Below, piece after piece: positions 1-8,429 of a stretch of DNA of 64,000 nucleotides. Below the pieces are notes generated by a model, which worked only from the letters and a program-made list of their open reading frames with translations, ran no database searches and was not told the DNA's origin. The stretch covers positions 2,054,001-2,118,000 of the forward strand of contig JAZGTN010000119.1 of assembly GCA_037783415.1 (NCBI GenBank), in the 5' to 3' direction. The stretch is from Leptasterias polaris (Eukaryota > Echinodermata > Asteroidea > Forcipulatida > Asteriidae). Both the position numbers and the translations under genes were made by a program. The stretch's first letter is position 1. Each line of letters starts with the position of its first letter.

Positions 1-63
1 AGAATGTACACAGTGTGTCGTGCAGGTTTTTCTTCTCGCATTGCTTAGAGTACATGTAAATGC

Positions 64-77
64 TCCAACATGTTGGA
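64..77. repeat. 14-bp perfect palindrome
   Basis: TCCAACATGTTGGA is its own reverse complement. It is present in every unit, 63 bases after the chosen unit start. It could bind a dimeric protein or be a remnant of a transposon end; nothing in the sequence decides between these. Confidence 0.6.
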
Positions 78-195
78 CCTTGTTGTAGACGAACGCAATA
101 ACATTTCACTTTTTTTTTTTCAGATATCAAGTCAGTGACTTATTCTCAACAATTTAAGCATAATTTTTTAACCATAAAGAATAATTAAGTGCCCT

Positions 196-203
196 TATAT
201 ATA
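196..203 (+). promoter_or_regulatory. TATA-like motif, also the MITE target site
   Basis: TATATATA on the plus strand, five bases before an ATG in good translation context (ACAACATGG). In units 2-14 the MITE sits in this motif and duplicates TATA, leaving a TATATATA on its right side. Whether it is a promoter or simply an AT-rich insertion target cannot be decided from sequence. A TATA box this close to the ATG would start transcripts downstream of it. Confidence 0.25.
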
Positions 204-207
204 CAAC

Positions 208-342
208 ATGGTGGCGCCCTTGCAGCCATTTTTGTTGGGATTTAAACATGTCTGCCGTTTGTTTACAATTGCAGGCGTGACAGAAATGAGTTGTTTGAGA
301 CTTCTTTCGTCAGTTATCGCCGGTTTTTTTTATTGTTCGTGA
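208..342 (+). other. 44-codon plus-strand small ORF in unit 1, unrecognised
   Basis: It starts at an ATG in a strong context (A at -3, G at +4), begins MVAPLQPFLLGFKH and ends at TGA 340-342. The translation is hydrophobic with no family I recognise. It is present in every unit 11 bases or so after the MITE site; unit 3 carries one G-to-A change in it at 8553 (Ala to Thr in this frame). Chance is a fair explanation for an ORF this short. Confidence 0.2.
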
Positions 343-471
343 AAACATCACTCCTCTGGCTGCAAACAGTAATTATAATAAAATATAGATAGCAATAACA
401 TTGTCACTTGTTAACAGAATAATTCAACGTTTTCAAAGAGTGGCTTGCTTTTTTTTTAGGCATCCTATTCC

Positions 472-498
472 TACACACTTAACAGTATACAGTGTGTA
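472..498. repeat. 8-bp inverted repeat with 11-base loop
   Basis: TACACACT (472-479) pairs with AGTGTGTA (491-498). The ACAGTGTGT half also occurs near the unit start (10-18) in ACACAGTGTGTCG, so the motif appears twice per unit, separated by about 480 bases in units without the MITE. Possible subterminal transposase-binding repeats, unproven. Confidence 0.45.
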
Positions 499-780
499 AG
501 ACGGGACAAACTACGATCGACGGTACGACTATCGTGTATGACTATTTGATGAGACTGTGATGGTAAGTCACTTTCAAGAAAATCATGGGTCAACAGCGGC
601 TGGTTGCTTCCTCAATTAGGAAGAAATAAACATGTTGTAAACATCATCATCATCATACATTACATGGCATGGTTGGTATTAACTAATAACTGAACAAGAA
701 GAGTGGGGGAGGTGTAAACATTGCATTATTATGAATGTCAAGTTTCCGGAAAAGTCAAGTGATTCAATTAGAGTTACACT

Positions 781-2049
781 CTATCGGTTTTTCCATTTTG
801 AGAACATTCTGCTGTAATTGTGCTCCTTGTGAATCTTTGGCCCCTCATAGTTATACGATGAGTTAGTGTCCTGTGACTTTGGATTTAGTTGGCCAGGTTG
901 ATACAATTTTTTTTTAGCATAGTAAGTGTGATATCGTTCAGCTCGACACTGTGCTCGTCGCTTTTTGTAGATCTTTCCCATAACACGTTTTTTGTGATAT
1001 TGTTGTTTTTTGTCCATTGCATCGAGGGCTTTTGCAGCGGGTGATCCAGCAGTAATGGGGCAATGAGTTGCCTCACACTTTTTGATAATAGAGTTTGCAT
1101 GTTGGTTGTTCACCAGATGGATGGCGCTGTGATCTCTTGAAGCTCCGTTCCTTGAAAAGGTTAGTGTTCCTTTTGGATTTGTCATGGCGTAGGCATGATT
1201 CATGGATTCAGACTTCTGGGAACTTGTTCTGTACTTGGTTCTCTCTATCGCTTCGTCTCCTATGCGTTTTTCCAAAATTGTTTTAAAGATTTCCTCATCT
1301 TTAGATGTTAAAAAAAATCTGCCGCGGACATAGCGAGAGAGGTATGGGTACTTGTATTTACCGTTGCAAACATGAGAATTTTGTTTGCATTTCTCATGGT
1401 CTCCCATGTAGCAGTTCGGAATTGCATCAATCGCCTTTGCAGCCAGTCTTTTCATGCTTGCTGTGTCATTTCCGCATTTAATGGAAATATGGTGTGCCTC
1501 AGCCTGTGCTCTGTGACTCACGTCATCAGCAAATCGGTCCTGTACTCTGTTTCGGTCTCTTGCACTGTTCCCAGGGAACATGTCACTGCTAAAGTTTGCT
1601 CGGCTGACTGCCGCACAAAGCGAGCGGTTCAAGTGGGATGGGTCCAGCAGACTTTCCATTTCCTTTCCCGTTCTTCTTCTCATGACAGAATTCATTCCTT
1701 TTGCTAGACAGCCGTCAGCGTCTGTTGTTATTCTATCCACAAGAACTGGTTCCGTGCACTCCAAAAGTTTAGTCGCACATCGAACACCCCCTTCTCTCTC
1801 ATCTCCCATATTGAAATGCGCTGGACGAGTAGCTGTGCACTTGTCGCCGTGCTTAGCGGATGTGCATTGTTGACCGAATGATGATGGTGACATTTCACCA
1901 CTTTTACAAAGCTTGTTTTCTTGATGGTACATTATAACAAACTTTGAAGTAGTTGCGTTCTCGCACACGGTGTCTCTTGTCTGTGTTGCAGGAACAAATG
2001 GGGTTTTTTTCCTACAGTTGCGCAGGGGATTATTATACTGCCTGTCCAT
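781..2049 (-). pseudogene. Transposase catalytic segment, 422-aa frame (unit 1)
   Basis: The frame is open from the TAA at 2085-2083; the first ATG (2049) lies inside the core, so the ATG is probably not a real start. The 11 codons before it (GFERESPIAVE) read into MDRQYNN as a hydrophobic strand ending in Asp2, as expected of the first RNase H-like strand. The second Asp is 110 (RITTDADG) and the Glu is 281 (SQKSESMN). Between them are FSSDMFPG (153-160), FADDVSHRAQAE (173-184) and a Cys/His cluster, CYMGDHEKC to HVC (213-228). SFSRN-like TFSRNGASRDHSA (297-309) and a Lys-rich tail follow. It stops with TAG at 783-781. The Asp is followed by Arg where I would expect Gly. Confidence 0.75.
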
Positions 2050-2082
2050 TTCAACTGCAATTGGACTTTCTCGTTCAAAGCC

Positions 2083-2622
2083 TTAGAGCTCACGGATGTC
2101 TTTCACTAGTTTCCTCTTGTCTGCCATGTCTCTGATATTTTCATTTTTGATAATTTCACCACATTTGTTCGAAATTTTTTGCAGCCCACTAGTGGATGGT
2201 ACAGCTGTGTCCATTGATGTCAAGAGCCTCCTCGCACCTGCGGTTGCAATGCCAGTGTTCTGCAGGCCAACTTGGAAAGACATGTTTGGGGTTGCAGTGC
2301 GTCGTCCCCGCTTCCTACCCTCGTTAGCTATCTCACTGTAAAGTTTTGTCTTTTGTGTTTTAAAACCACACTTTTTGCAGGACATTACCTCTGAGACGGC
2401 TAAACCTCTACGCTCTTCTGCCTCAGCCAATAGTTTAGGTTGACCATCACACTTAGGATGTGTTTGTTGATGATCAAGTACAGCTTGTGCACCCAGCTCT
2501 AGAGCTGAGTTGATGTCTACAAAACGATAACCTCCTCCTTGGTGATCAGTTCCTCTCTTGGGCAGTGGCTGGCCACATTTGTTGGCTATTGGGATCACTC
2601 CCTTGAGCTGGATCTTTGTCAA
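2083..2622 (-). pseudogene. Transposase middle segment with Cys motif, 179-aa frame (unit 1)
   Basis: The open stretch begins with TTG, not ATG, and has a TAG six codons upstream, so it is not an independent gene. It holds a GGYRFVDINS motif (residues 29-39) and Cys residues at 58, 82 and 85 (HPKC and SCKKC) that look like part of a zinc ribbon. These are followed by a SFQVGLQNTGIATAG stretch (115-129), which I associate with this family, and a charged helix running into the TAA. It ends in DIREL-stop in every copy. It resembles the region just before the catalytic core in intact relatives. Confidence 0.7.
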
Positions 2623-2923
2623 CTGGAGCCATTTCTACAACTTTTGGGCGAAGGAGCATCACATTTCTGCGGTTGTCTTGTTCCATCTGTGCTGCAATGT
2701 GGCAGAAATCTCCTCGCTCTGTATTTGGGGCGGCTAAACTCAACTGCTGATGGGTTGGCCTGACATACCGTGGTGTAGGTATACTTTGAGTTTCACTGCC
2801 TTTGTCTTGTAGTGAATTAAATTTATTTTTCGGCTTGAACCAAGTTTTTTGCATCTTGAAAATGCCGCGTCTAGCTCTACCCATTTTTATGGCAATGGAT
2901 TTGTTACAAACATTGAATGGCAT
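2546..2923 (-). pseudogene. Transposase N-terminal segment, 125-aa frame (unit 1)
   Basis: A basic start (MGRARRGIFK at residue 14, followed by Lys- and Trp-containing sequence) leads into a low-complexity polar stretch, typical of the poorly conserved N-terminus of this transposase type. No domain can be named. The last 25-30 codons overlap segment 2 in another frame. The useful reading probably leaves this frame between about 2662 and 2600, because beyond that segment 2 carries the family-like sequence. The same segment lies at the same offset in every unit. Confidence 0.6.
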
Positions 2924-3049
2924 CCATCATAAGTGATCTCACATTAGTTGTGGTCTAAAGCAAAAATACTTTTAGAGTTCTCCCGATGCACAAGCTAGCT
3001 ATCAGGGCCGACACTACGCTGAACGCACAAATTTCGGCCGATATGCCAA

Positions 3050-3053
3050 AATA

Positions 3054-3084
<31 letters not shown>
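3050..3084. repeat. AT run plus poly-T tract, hypervariable between units
   Basis: (AT)n followed by 27 T in unit 1. Equivalent tracts differ between units in the AT count, in total T length (25 to 30 where uninterrupted) and in A interruptions: none in units 1, 2, 8, 9, 12, 16; one in 7, 10, 13; two in 4, 5, 6, 11; three in 14; a TATTTAT type in 3 and 15. This is the best natural barcode of the units. Confidence 0.9.
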
Positions 3085-3279
3085 CAATTTCAGATAAATT
3101 TCACAAAAATTCATCAAGATAAAACCATTGCCAATGCTCCATATTGGACAGTAGGACCTGTGAAAAGGCCCCCATCCCAGGGGAATTGTCTAAGATAATA
3201 GCCATCTGTTTCTGGATAGAGTTATAACTTGTCCCCATCAACCAGAAACAATCATAATGGTTTGGCCTTTTTCAACATG

Positions 3280-3298
3280 CCCCGCCCACGCCCCGCCC
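3280..3298 (-). promoter_or_regulatory. GC-box pair with an EGR-like site, upstream of the transposase
   Basis: Two CCCCGCCC boxes (3280-3287 and 3291-3298) read on the minus strand as GGGCGGGG, the Sp1/KLF-type box. Where they meet, GCGTGGGCG (minus strand, 3291-3283) equals the known EGR-type zinc-finger site. The cluster lies about 360 bases upstream of the transposase ATG and is the only GC-rich patch in an AT-rich region. Further C-runs to 3318 make the minus strand G-rich enough for a G-quadruplex. Function is inferred from motifs only. Confidence 0.3.
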
Positions 3299-3458
3299 AC
3301 CCTTTCCCCTTTTACCCCGTTCCAGAGGTAGAATAAAATTTGAAAGGGCAGTTAAATGTACAAAAAGTGACCTATGTGTTTTCTAAATTTTATAAAGCTC
3401 CCCATTTTAGACTAATATGAATGCATGGTTAGAAAAATTTAAGGGAAAGCAAAATGTG

Positions 3459-3475
3459 CCCCCCCCCCCCCCCCC
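3459..3475. repeat. Poly-C tract, length-variable (17 C in unit 1)
   Basis: Lengths read from the window, units 1 to 15: 17, 15, 16, 16, 17, 17, 16, 16, 15, 16, 17, 18, 16, 19, 18. Such runs are prone to replication slippage and to sequencing error, so single-base differences should not be over-read. Confidence 0.9.
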
Positions 3476-3833
3476 GGCCAGCCCCCTTCCATTTTTACAG
3501 CTTGTTCATGCCAATTAACCCCTTCTTAATGATTAATTAAATAACTTGTAAGGTTTTTATGATCCTGTGATAAAAAAGAGACATGTTAATAACTTTTTGA
3601 GTGAGGACTTGGATATAACTTCTGACTTGTCCTTAGAATGTACACAGTGTGTCGTGCAGGTTTTTCTTCTCGCATTGCTTAGAGTACATGTAAATGCTCC
3701 AACATGTTGGACCTTGTTGTAGACGAACGCAATAACATTTCACTTTTTTTTTTTCAGATATCAAGTCAGTGACTTATTCTCAACAATTTAAGCATAATTT
3801 TTTAACCATAAAGAATAATTAAGTGCCCTTATA

Positions 3834-4313
3834 GGGTGCACCACACTAAATAAGCCAGAATTAATGCGCCAAGCTACTTATCATAATTTGTAAACCCACA
3901 ACTTATTTTTAATTATAACGTTTTGGGGGTCATGCAATTAATAGATTGTGTAAATATAAAAATCTATCACAACCTGGGGGTTCTGTGCTTCAACTTTTGA
4001 GGAGACTTGATAAATTTAGGCGTTAAAGTTGGCCCTATTTGACCGGGGAAGTGGAGAAGTGCTTCACGAAAACTGGCAGCAAGTCGGTTTTGGAAAAAAA
4101 TAAAAAATCGTGTTTTTTTCTTCTGGGGTAGTTAGCAAAAATTCCAAACGGCTGACCTGCCAAAAATTGAAAAGAATTCTGAAGTTTAGTTGTCCGGAAA
4201 TATGTCTGATTGGTTTTCAAGAGGCTGAGAGACTTACACGATTTTTTGAGTATTTTTGAATAATTATCATTTAGCATTGGTTCCTATGGGAGATCATTTA
4301 GAGGGGTGCGCCC
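3834..4313. mobile_element. 480-bp MITE-like insertion, TATA target duplication (unit 2, reference copy)
   Basis: The left end reads GGGTGCACCACACTAAAT. The reverse complement of the right end reads GGGCGCACCCCTCTAAAT, so the inverted repeats match at 15 of 18 positions. TATA flanks both ends (3830-3833 and 4314-4317). The MITE-free units 1, 15 and 16 show the empty site with a single copy, GCCCT-TATA-TATACAAC. The interior is AT-rich with no convincing gene. The short frames of 76 aa (plus) and 80 aa (minus) inside it open or close with one A/C variation in a poly-A stretch, so they are chance frames. This is a non-autonomous DNA transposon; its superfamily is not clear. A four-base TATA duplication is compatible with several groups, and a TA duplication plus (TA)n slippage cannot be excluded. 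Confidence 0.88.
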
Positions 4314-4898
4314 TATATATACAACATGGTGGCGCCCTTGCAGCCATTTTTGTTGGGATTTAAACATGTCTGCCGTTTGTTTACAATTGCAGGCGTGACA
4401 GAAATGAGTTGTTTGAGACTTCTTTCGTCAGTTATCGCCGGTTTTTTTTATTGTTCGTGAAAACATCACTCCTCTGGCTGCAAACAGTAATTATAATAAA
4501 ATATAGATAGCAATAACATTGTCACTTGTTAACAGAATAATTCAACGTTTTCAAAGAGTGGCTTGCTTTTTTTTTAGGCATCCTATTCCTACACACTTAA
4601 CAGTATACAGTGTGTAAGACGGGACAAACTACGATCGACGGTACGACTATCGTGTATGACTATTTGATGAGACTGTGATGGTAAGTCACTTTCAAGAAAA
4701 TCATGGGTCAACAGCGGCTGGTTGCTTCCTCAATTAGGAAGAAATAAACATGTTGTAAACATCATCATCATCATACATTACATGGCATGGTTGGTATTAA
4801 CTAATAACTGAACAAGAAGAGTGGGGGAGGTGTAAACATTGCATTATTATGAATGTCAAGTTTCCGGAAAAGTCAAGTGATTCAATTAGAGTTACACT

Positions 4899-7041
4899 CT
4901 ATCGGTTTTTCCATTTTGAGAACATTCTGCTGTAATTGTGCTCCTTGTGAATCTTTGGCCCCTCATAGTTATACGATGAGTTAGTGTCCTGTGACTTTGG
5001 ATTTAGTTGGCCAGGTTGATACAATTTTTTTTTAGCATAGTAAGTGTGATATCGTTCAGCTCGACACTGTGCTCGTCGCTTTTTGTAGATCTTTCCCATA
5101 ACACGTTTTTTGTGATATTGTTGTTTTTTGTCCATTGCATCGAGGGCTTTTGCAGCGGGTGATCCAGCAGTAATGGGGCAATGAGTTGCCTCACACTTTT
5201 TGATAATAGAGTTTGCATGTTGGTTGTTCACCAGATGGATGGCGCTGTGATCTCTTGAAGCTCCGTTCCTTGAAAAGGTTAGTGTTCCTTTTGGATTTGT
5301 CATGGCGTAGGCATGATTCATGGATTCAGACTTCTGGGAACTTGTTCTGTACTTGGTTCTCTCTATCGCTTCGTCTCCTATGCGTTTTTCCAAAATTGTT
5401 TTAAAGATTTCCTCATCTTTAGATGTTAAAAAAAATCTGCCGCGGACATAGCGAGAGAGGTATGGGTACTTGTATTTACCGTTGCAAACATGAGAATTTT
5501 GTTTGCATTTCTCATGGTCTCCCATGTAGCAGTTCGGAATTGCATCAATCGCCTTTGCAGCCAGTCTTTTCATGCTTGCTGTGTCATTTCCGCATTTAAT
5601 GGAAATATGGTGTGCCTCAGCCTGTGCTCTGTGACTCACGTCATCAGCAAATCGGTCCTGTACTCTGTTTCGGTCTCTTGCACTGTTCCCAGGGAACATG
5701 TCACTGCTAAAGTTTGCTCGGCTGACTGCCGCACAAAGCGAGCGGTTCAAGTGGGATGGGTCCAGCAGACTTTCCATTTCCTTTCCCGTTCTTCTTCTCA
5801 TGACAGAATTCATTCCTTTTGCTAGACAGCCGTCAGCGTCTGTTGTTATTCTATCCACAAGAACTGGTTCCGTGCACTCCAAAAGTTTAGTCGCACATCG
5901 AACACCCCCTTCTCTCTCATCTCCCATATTGAAATGCGCTGGACGAGTAGCTGTGCACTTGTCGCCGTGCTTAGCGGATGTGCATTGTTGACCGAATGAT
6001 GATGGTGACATTTCACCACTTTTACAAAGCTTGTTTTCTTGATGGTACATTATAACAAACTTTGAAGTAGTTGCGTTCTCGCACACGGTGTCTCTTGTCT
6101 GTGTTGCAGGAACAAATGGGTTTTTTTTCCTACAGTTGCGCAGGGGATTATTATACTGCCTGTCCATTTCAACTGCAATTGGACTTTCTCGTTCAAAGCC
6201 TTAGAGCTCACGGATGTCTTTCACTAGTTTCCTCTTGTCTGCCATGTCTCTGATATTTTCATTTTTGATAATTTCACCACATTTGTTCGAAATTTTTTGC
6301 AGCCCACTAGTGGATGGTACAGCTGTGTCCATTGATGTCAAGAGCCTCCTCGCACCTGCGGTTGCAATGCCAGTGTTCTGCAGGCCAACTTGGAAAGACA
6401 TGTTTGGGGTTGCAGTGCGTCGTCCCCGCTTCCTACCCTCGTTAGCTATCTCACTGTAAAGTTTTGTCTTTTGTGTTTTAAAACCACACTTTTTGCAGGA
6501 CATTACCTCTGAGACGGCTAAACCTCTACGCTCTTCTGCCTCAGCCAATAGTTTAGGTTGACCATCACACTTAGGATGTGTTTGTTGATGATCAAGTACA
6601 GCTTGTGCACCCAGCTCTAGAGCTGAGTTGATGTCTACAAAACGATAACCTCCTCCTTGGTGATCAGTTCCTCTCTTGGGCAGTGGCTGGCCACATTTGT
6701 TGGCTATTGGGATCACTCCCTTGAGCTGGATCTTTGTCAACTGGAGCCATTTCTACAACTTTTGGGCGAAGGAGCATCACATTTCTGCGGTTGTCTTGTT
6801 CCATCTGTGCTGCAATGTGGCAGAAATCTCCTCGCTCTGTATTTGGGGCGGCTAAACTCAACTGCTGATGGGTTGGCCTGACATACCGTGGTGTAGGTAT
6901 ACTTTGAGTTTCACTGCCTTTGTCTTGTAGTGAATTAAATTTATTTTTCGGCTTGAACCAAGTTTTTTGCATCTTGAAAATGCCGCGTCTAGCTCTACCC
7001 ATTTTTATGGCAATGGATTTGTTACAAACATTGAATGGCAT
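4899..7041 (-). pseudogene. Mutator-like transposase remnant, unit 2
   Basis: Segments at 7041-6664, 6740-6201 and 6167-4899 have the same frame change and TAA (6203-6201) as unit 1. Residue 16 of the catalytic segment is Asn. Confidence 0.8.
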
Positions 7042-7171
7042 CCATCATAAGTGATCTCACATTAGTTGTGGTCTAAAGCAAAAATACTTTTAGAGTTCTC
7101 CCGATGCACAAGCTAGCTATCAGGGCCGACACTACGCTGAACGCACAAATTTCGGCCGATATGCCAAAATA

Positions 7172-7202
<31 letters not shown>

Positions 7203-7949
7203 CAATTTCAGATAAATTTCACAAAAATTCATCAAGATAAAACCATTGCCAATGCTCCATATTGGACAGTAGGACCTGTGAAAAGGCCCCCATCCCAGGG
7301 GAATTGTCTAAGATAATAGCCATCTGTTTCTGGATAGAGTTATAACTTGTCCCCATCAACCAGAAACAATCATAATGGTTTGGCCTTTTTCAACATGCCC
7401 CGCCCACGCCCCGCCCACCCTTTCCCCTTTTACCCCGTTCCAGAGGTAGAATAAAATTTGAAAGGGCAGTTAAATGTACAAAAAGTGACCTATGTGTTTT
7501 CTAAATTTTATAAAGCTCCCCATTTTAGACTAATATGAATGCATGGTTAGAAAAATTTAAGGGAAAGCAAAATGTGCCCCCCCCCCCCCCCGGCCAGCCC
7601 CCTTCCATTTTTACAGCTTGTTCATGCCAATTAACCCCTTCTTAATGATTAATTAAATAACTTGTAAGGTTTTTATGATCCTGTGATAAAAAAGAGACAT
7701 GTTAATAACTTTTTGAGTGAGGACTTGGATATAACTTCTGACTTGTCCTTAGAATGTACACAGTGTGTCGTGCAGGTTTTTCTTCTCGCATTGCTTAGAG
7801 TACATGTAAATGCTCCAACATGTTGGACCTTGTTGTAGACGAACGCAATAACATTTCACTTTTTTTTTTTCAGATATCAAGTCAGTGACTTATTCTCAAC
7901 AATTTAAGCATAATTTTTTAACCATAAAGAATAATTAAGTGCCCTTATA

Positions 7950-8429
7950 GGGTGCACCACACTAAATAAGCCAGAATTAATGCGCCAAGCTACTTATCAT
8001 AATTTGTAAACCCACAACTTATTTTTAATTATAACGTTTTGGGGGTCATGCAATTAATAGATTGTGTAAATATAAAAATCTATCACAACCTGGGGGTTCT
8101 GTGCTTCAACTTTTGAGGAGACTTGATAAATTTAGGCGTTAAAGTTGGCCCTATTTGACCGGGGAAGTGGAGAAGTGCTTCACGAAAACTGGCAGCAAGT
8201 CGGTTTTGGAAAAAAATAAAAAATCGTGTTTTTTTCTTCTGGGGTAGTTAGCAAAAATTCCAAACGGCTGACCTGCCAAAAATTGAAAAGAATTCTGAAG
8301 TTTAGTTGTCCGGAAATATGTCTGATTGGTTTTCAAGAGGCTGAGAGACTTACACGATTTTTTGAGTATTTTTGAATAATTATCATTTAGCATTGGTTCC
8401 TATGGGAGATCATTTAGAGGGGTGCGCCC
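7950..8429. mobile_element. MITE copy, unit 3
   Basis: Same insertion point, same ends and same length (480 bp) as unit 2. The internal poly-A site is of the 'A' form (A7-T-A6). Confidence 0.87.

Larger units (their letters stand above)
1..780. other. Non-coding part downstream of the transposase (unit 1; same in every unit)
   Basis: AT-rich, with no frame longer than about 45 codons that I would defend. It holds a 14-bp palindrome (64-77), a T-run ending in CAG (109-123), the MITE target TTATATATA (195-203), a 44-codon plus-strand ORF (208-342), a hairpin (472-498), a GTAAGT donor-like site (563-568) and a five-fold CAT repeat (642-656). An AATAAA on the minus strand (334-329) could end a transposase transcript, about 450 bases past the stop. 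In units 2-14 the same region is interrupted by the MITE 199 bases after the unit start. Confidence 0.8.
781..2923 (-). pseudogene. Mutator-like DDE transposase, broken by one frame change and one stop (unit 1, reference copy)
   Basis: Three open segments follow each other on the minus strand: 2923-2546 (125 aa), 2622-2083 (179 aa) and 2049-781 (422 aa). I recognise the last two as the 'Mutator-like transposase domain' proteins common in invertebrate genomes: a Cys-containing N-terminal region, then an RNase H-like catalytic core. Such proteins cut and rejoin DNA at their element's ends, acting in the nucleus. Segments 2 and 3 share a frame and are separated only by TAA at 2085-2083 and 11 further open codons. 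Segment 1 lies one base out of frame with segment 2. The presumed catalytic residues survive: Asp at 2046-2044, Asp at 1722-1720, Glu at 1209-1207. The first in-frame ATG is at 2923, two codons after a TGA. A later ATG (residue 14, MGRARRG) is the likelier family start. Very short introns could in principle remove both breaks (see findings), but I judge the gene dead. Family assignment is from memory of motifs, not from a search. Confidence 0.82.
1..3634 (-). repeat. Array unit 1 (short form, no MITE)
   Basis: 3634 bp. Order on the plus strand: non-coding 1-780, dead transposase 781-2923 (minus strand), non-coding 2924-3634. Variable marks: uninterrupted poly-T of 27 (3058-3084), poly-C of 17 (3459-3475), and the G4T7 form at the catalytic segment's residue 16 (Thr). 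The MITE site is empty (TTATATATA at 195-203). Confidence 0.95.
2924..3634. other. Non-coding part upstream of the transposase (unit 1; same in every unit)
   Basis: This is the 5' side of the minus-strand gene and the place to look for its promoter. In order on the plus strand it holds an AT run with poly-T and a following CAATTTCAG (3050-3093), a GC-box cluster (3280-3298), and a poly-C tract (3459-3475). AT-rich sequence with overlapping TTAA motifs (3516-3540) follows. I see no gene; the 70-codon plus-strand frame across the poly-T (2986-3198) is an artefact of T-runs reading as Phe. Confidence 0.8.
3635..7750 (-). repeat. Array unit 2 (long form, with MITE)
   Basis: 4116 bp; first MITE-bearing unit. 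Marks: uninterrupted poly-T of 27, poly-C of 15, G3T8 form (Asn at catalytic segment residue 16), and the 'A' form of the MITE poly-A site. Confidence 0.95.

Noticed and set aside
885..1100. 71-aa minus-strand frame (78 aa in unit 9)
   Set aside because: It overlaps the catalytic segment in another frame and has no family features.
1095..1286. 63-aa plus-strand frame, and the 111-, 97-, 60-, 81- and 74-aa plus-strand frames at 1372-2763, repeated in every unit
   Set aside because: They lie antisense to the transposase segments, which carry recognisable motifs; these frames show none and are shadows of it.
2083..2085. Programmed stop-codon readthrough joining segments 2 and 3
   Set aside because: The context CTC-TAA-GGC does not resemble known leaky stop contexts, and the upstream frame change would still leave the protein broken.
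3000..3045. A second transposon end at CAGGGCCGAC
   Set aside because: It looks like a hAT-type end, but I found no matching inverted copy in the unit and no target duplication.
2986..3198. 70-aa plus-strand frame with a poly-Phe core
   Set aside because: It exists only because the poly-T tract reads as Phe; its sequence changes with every length or interruption variant.
4035..4277. 80-aa minus-strand (or 76-aa plus-strand) frame inside the MITE
   Set aside because: One A/C change in a poly-A stretch switches which strand has an open frame, and no domain is recognisable. MITEs normally lack genes.
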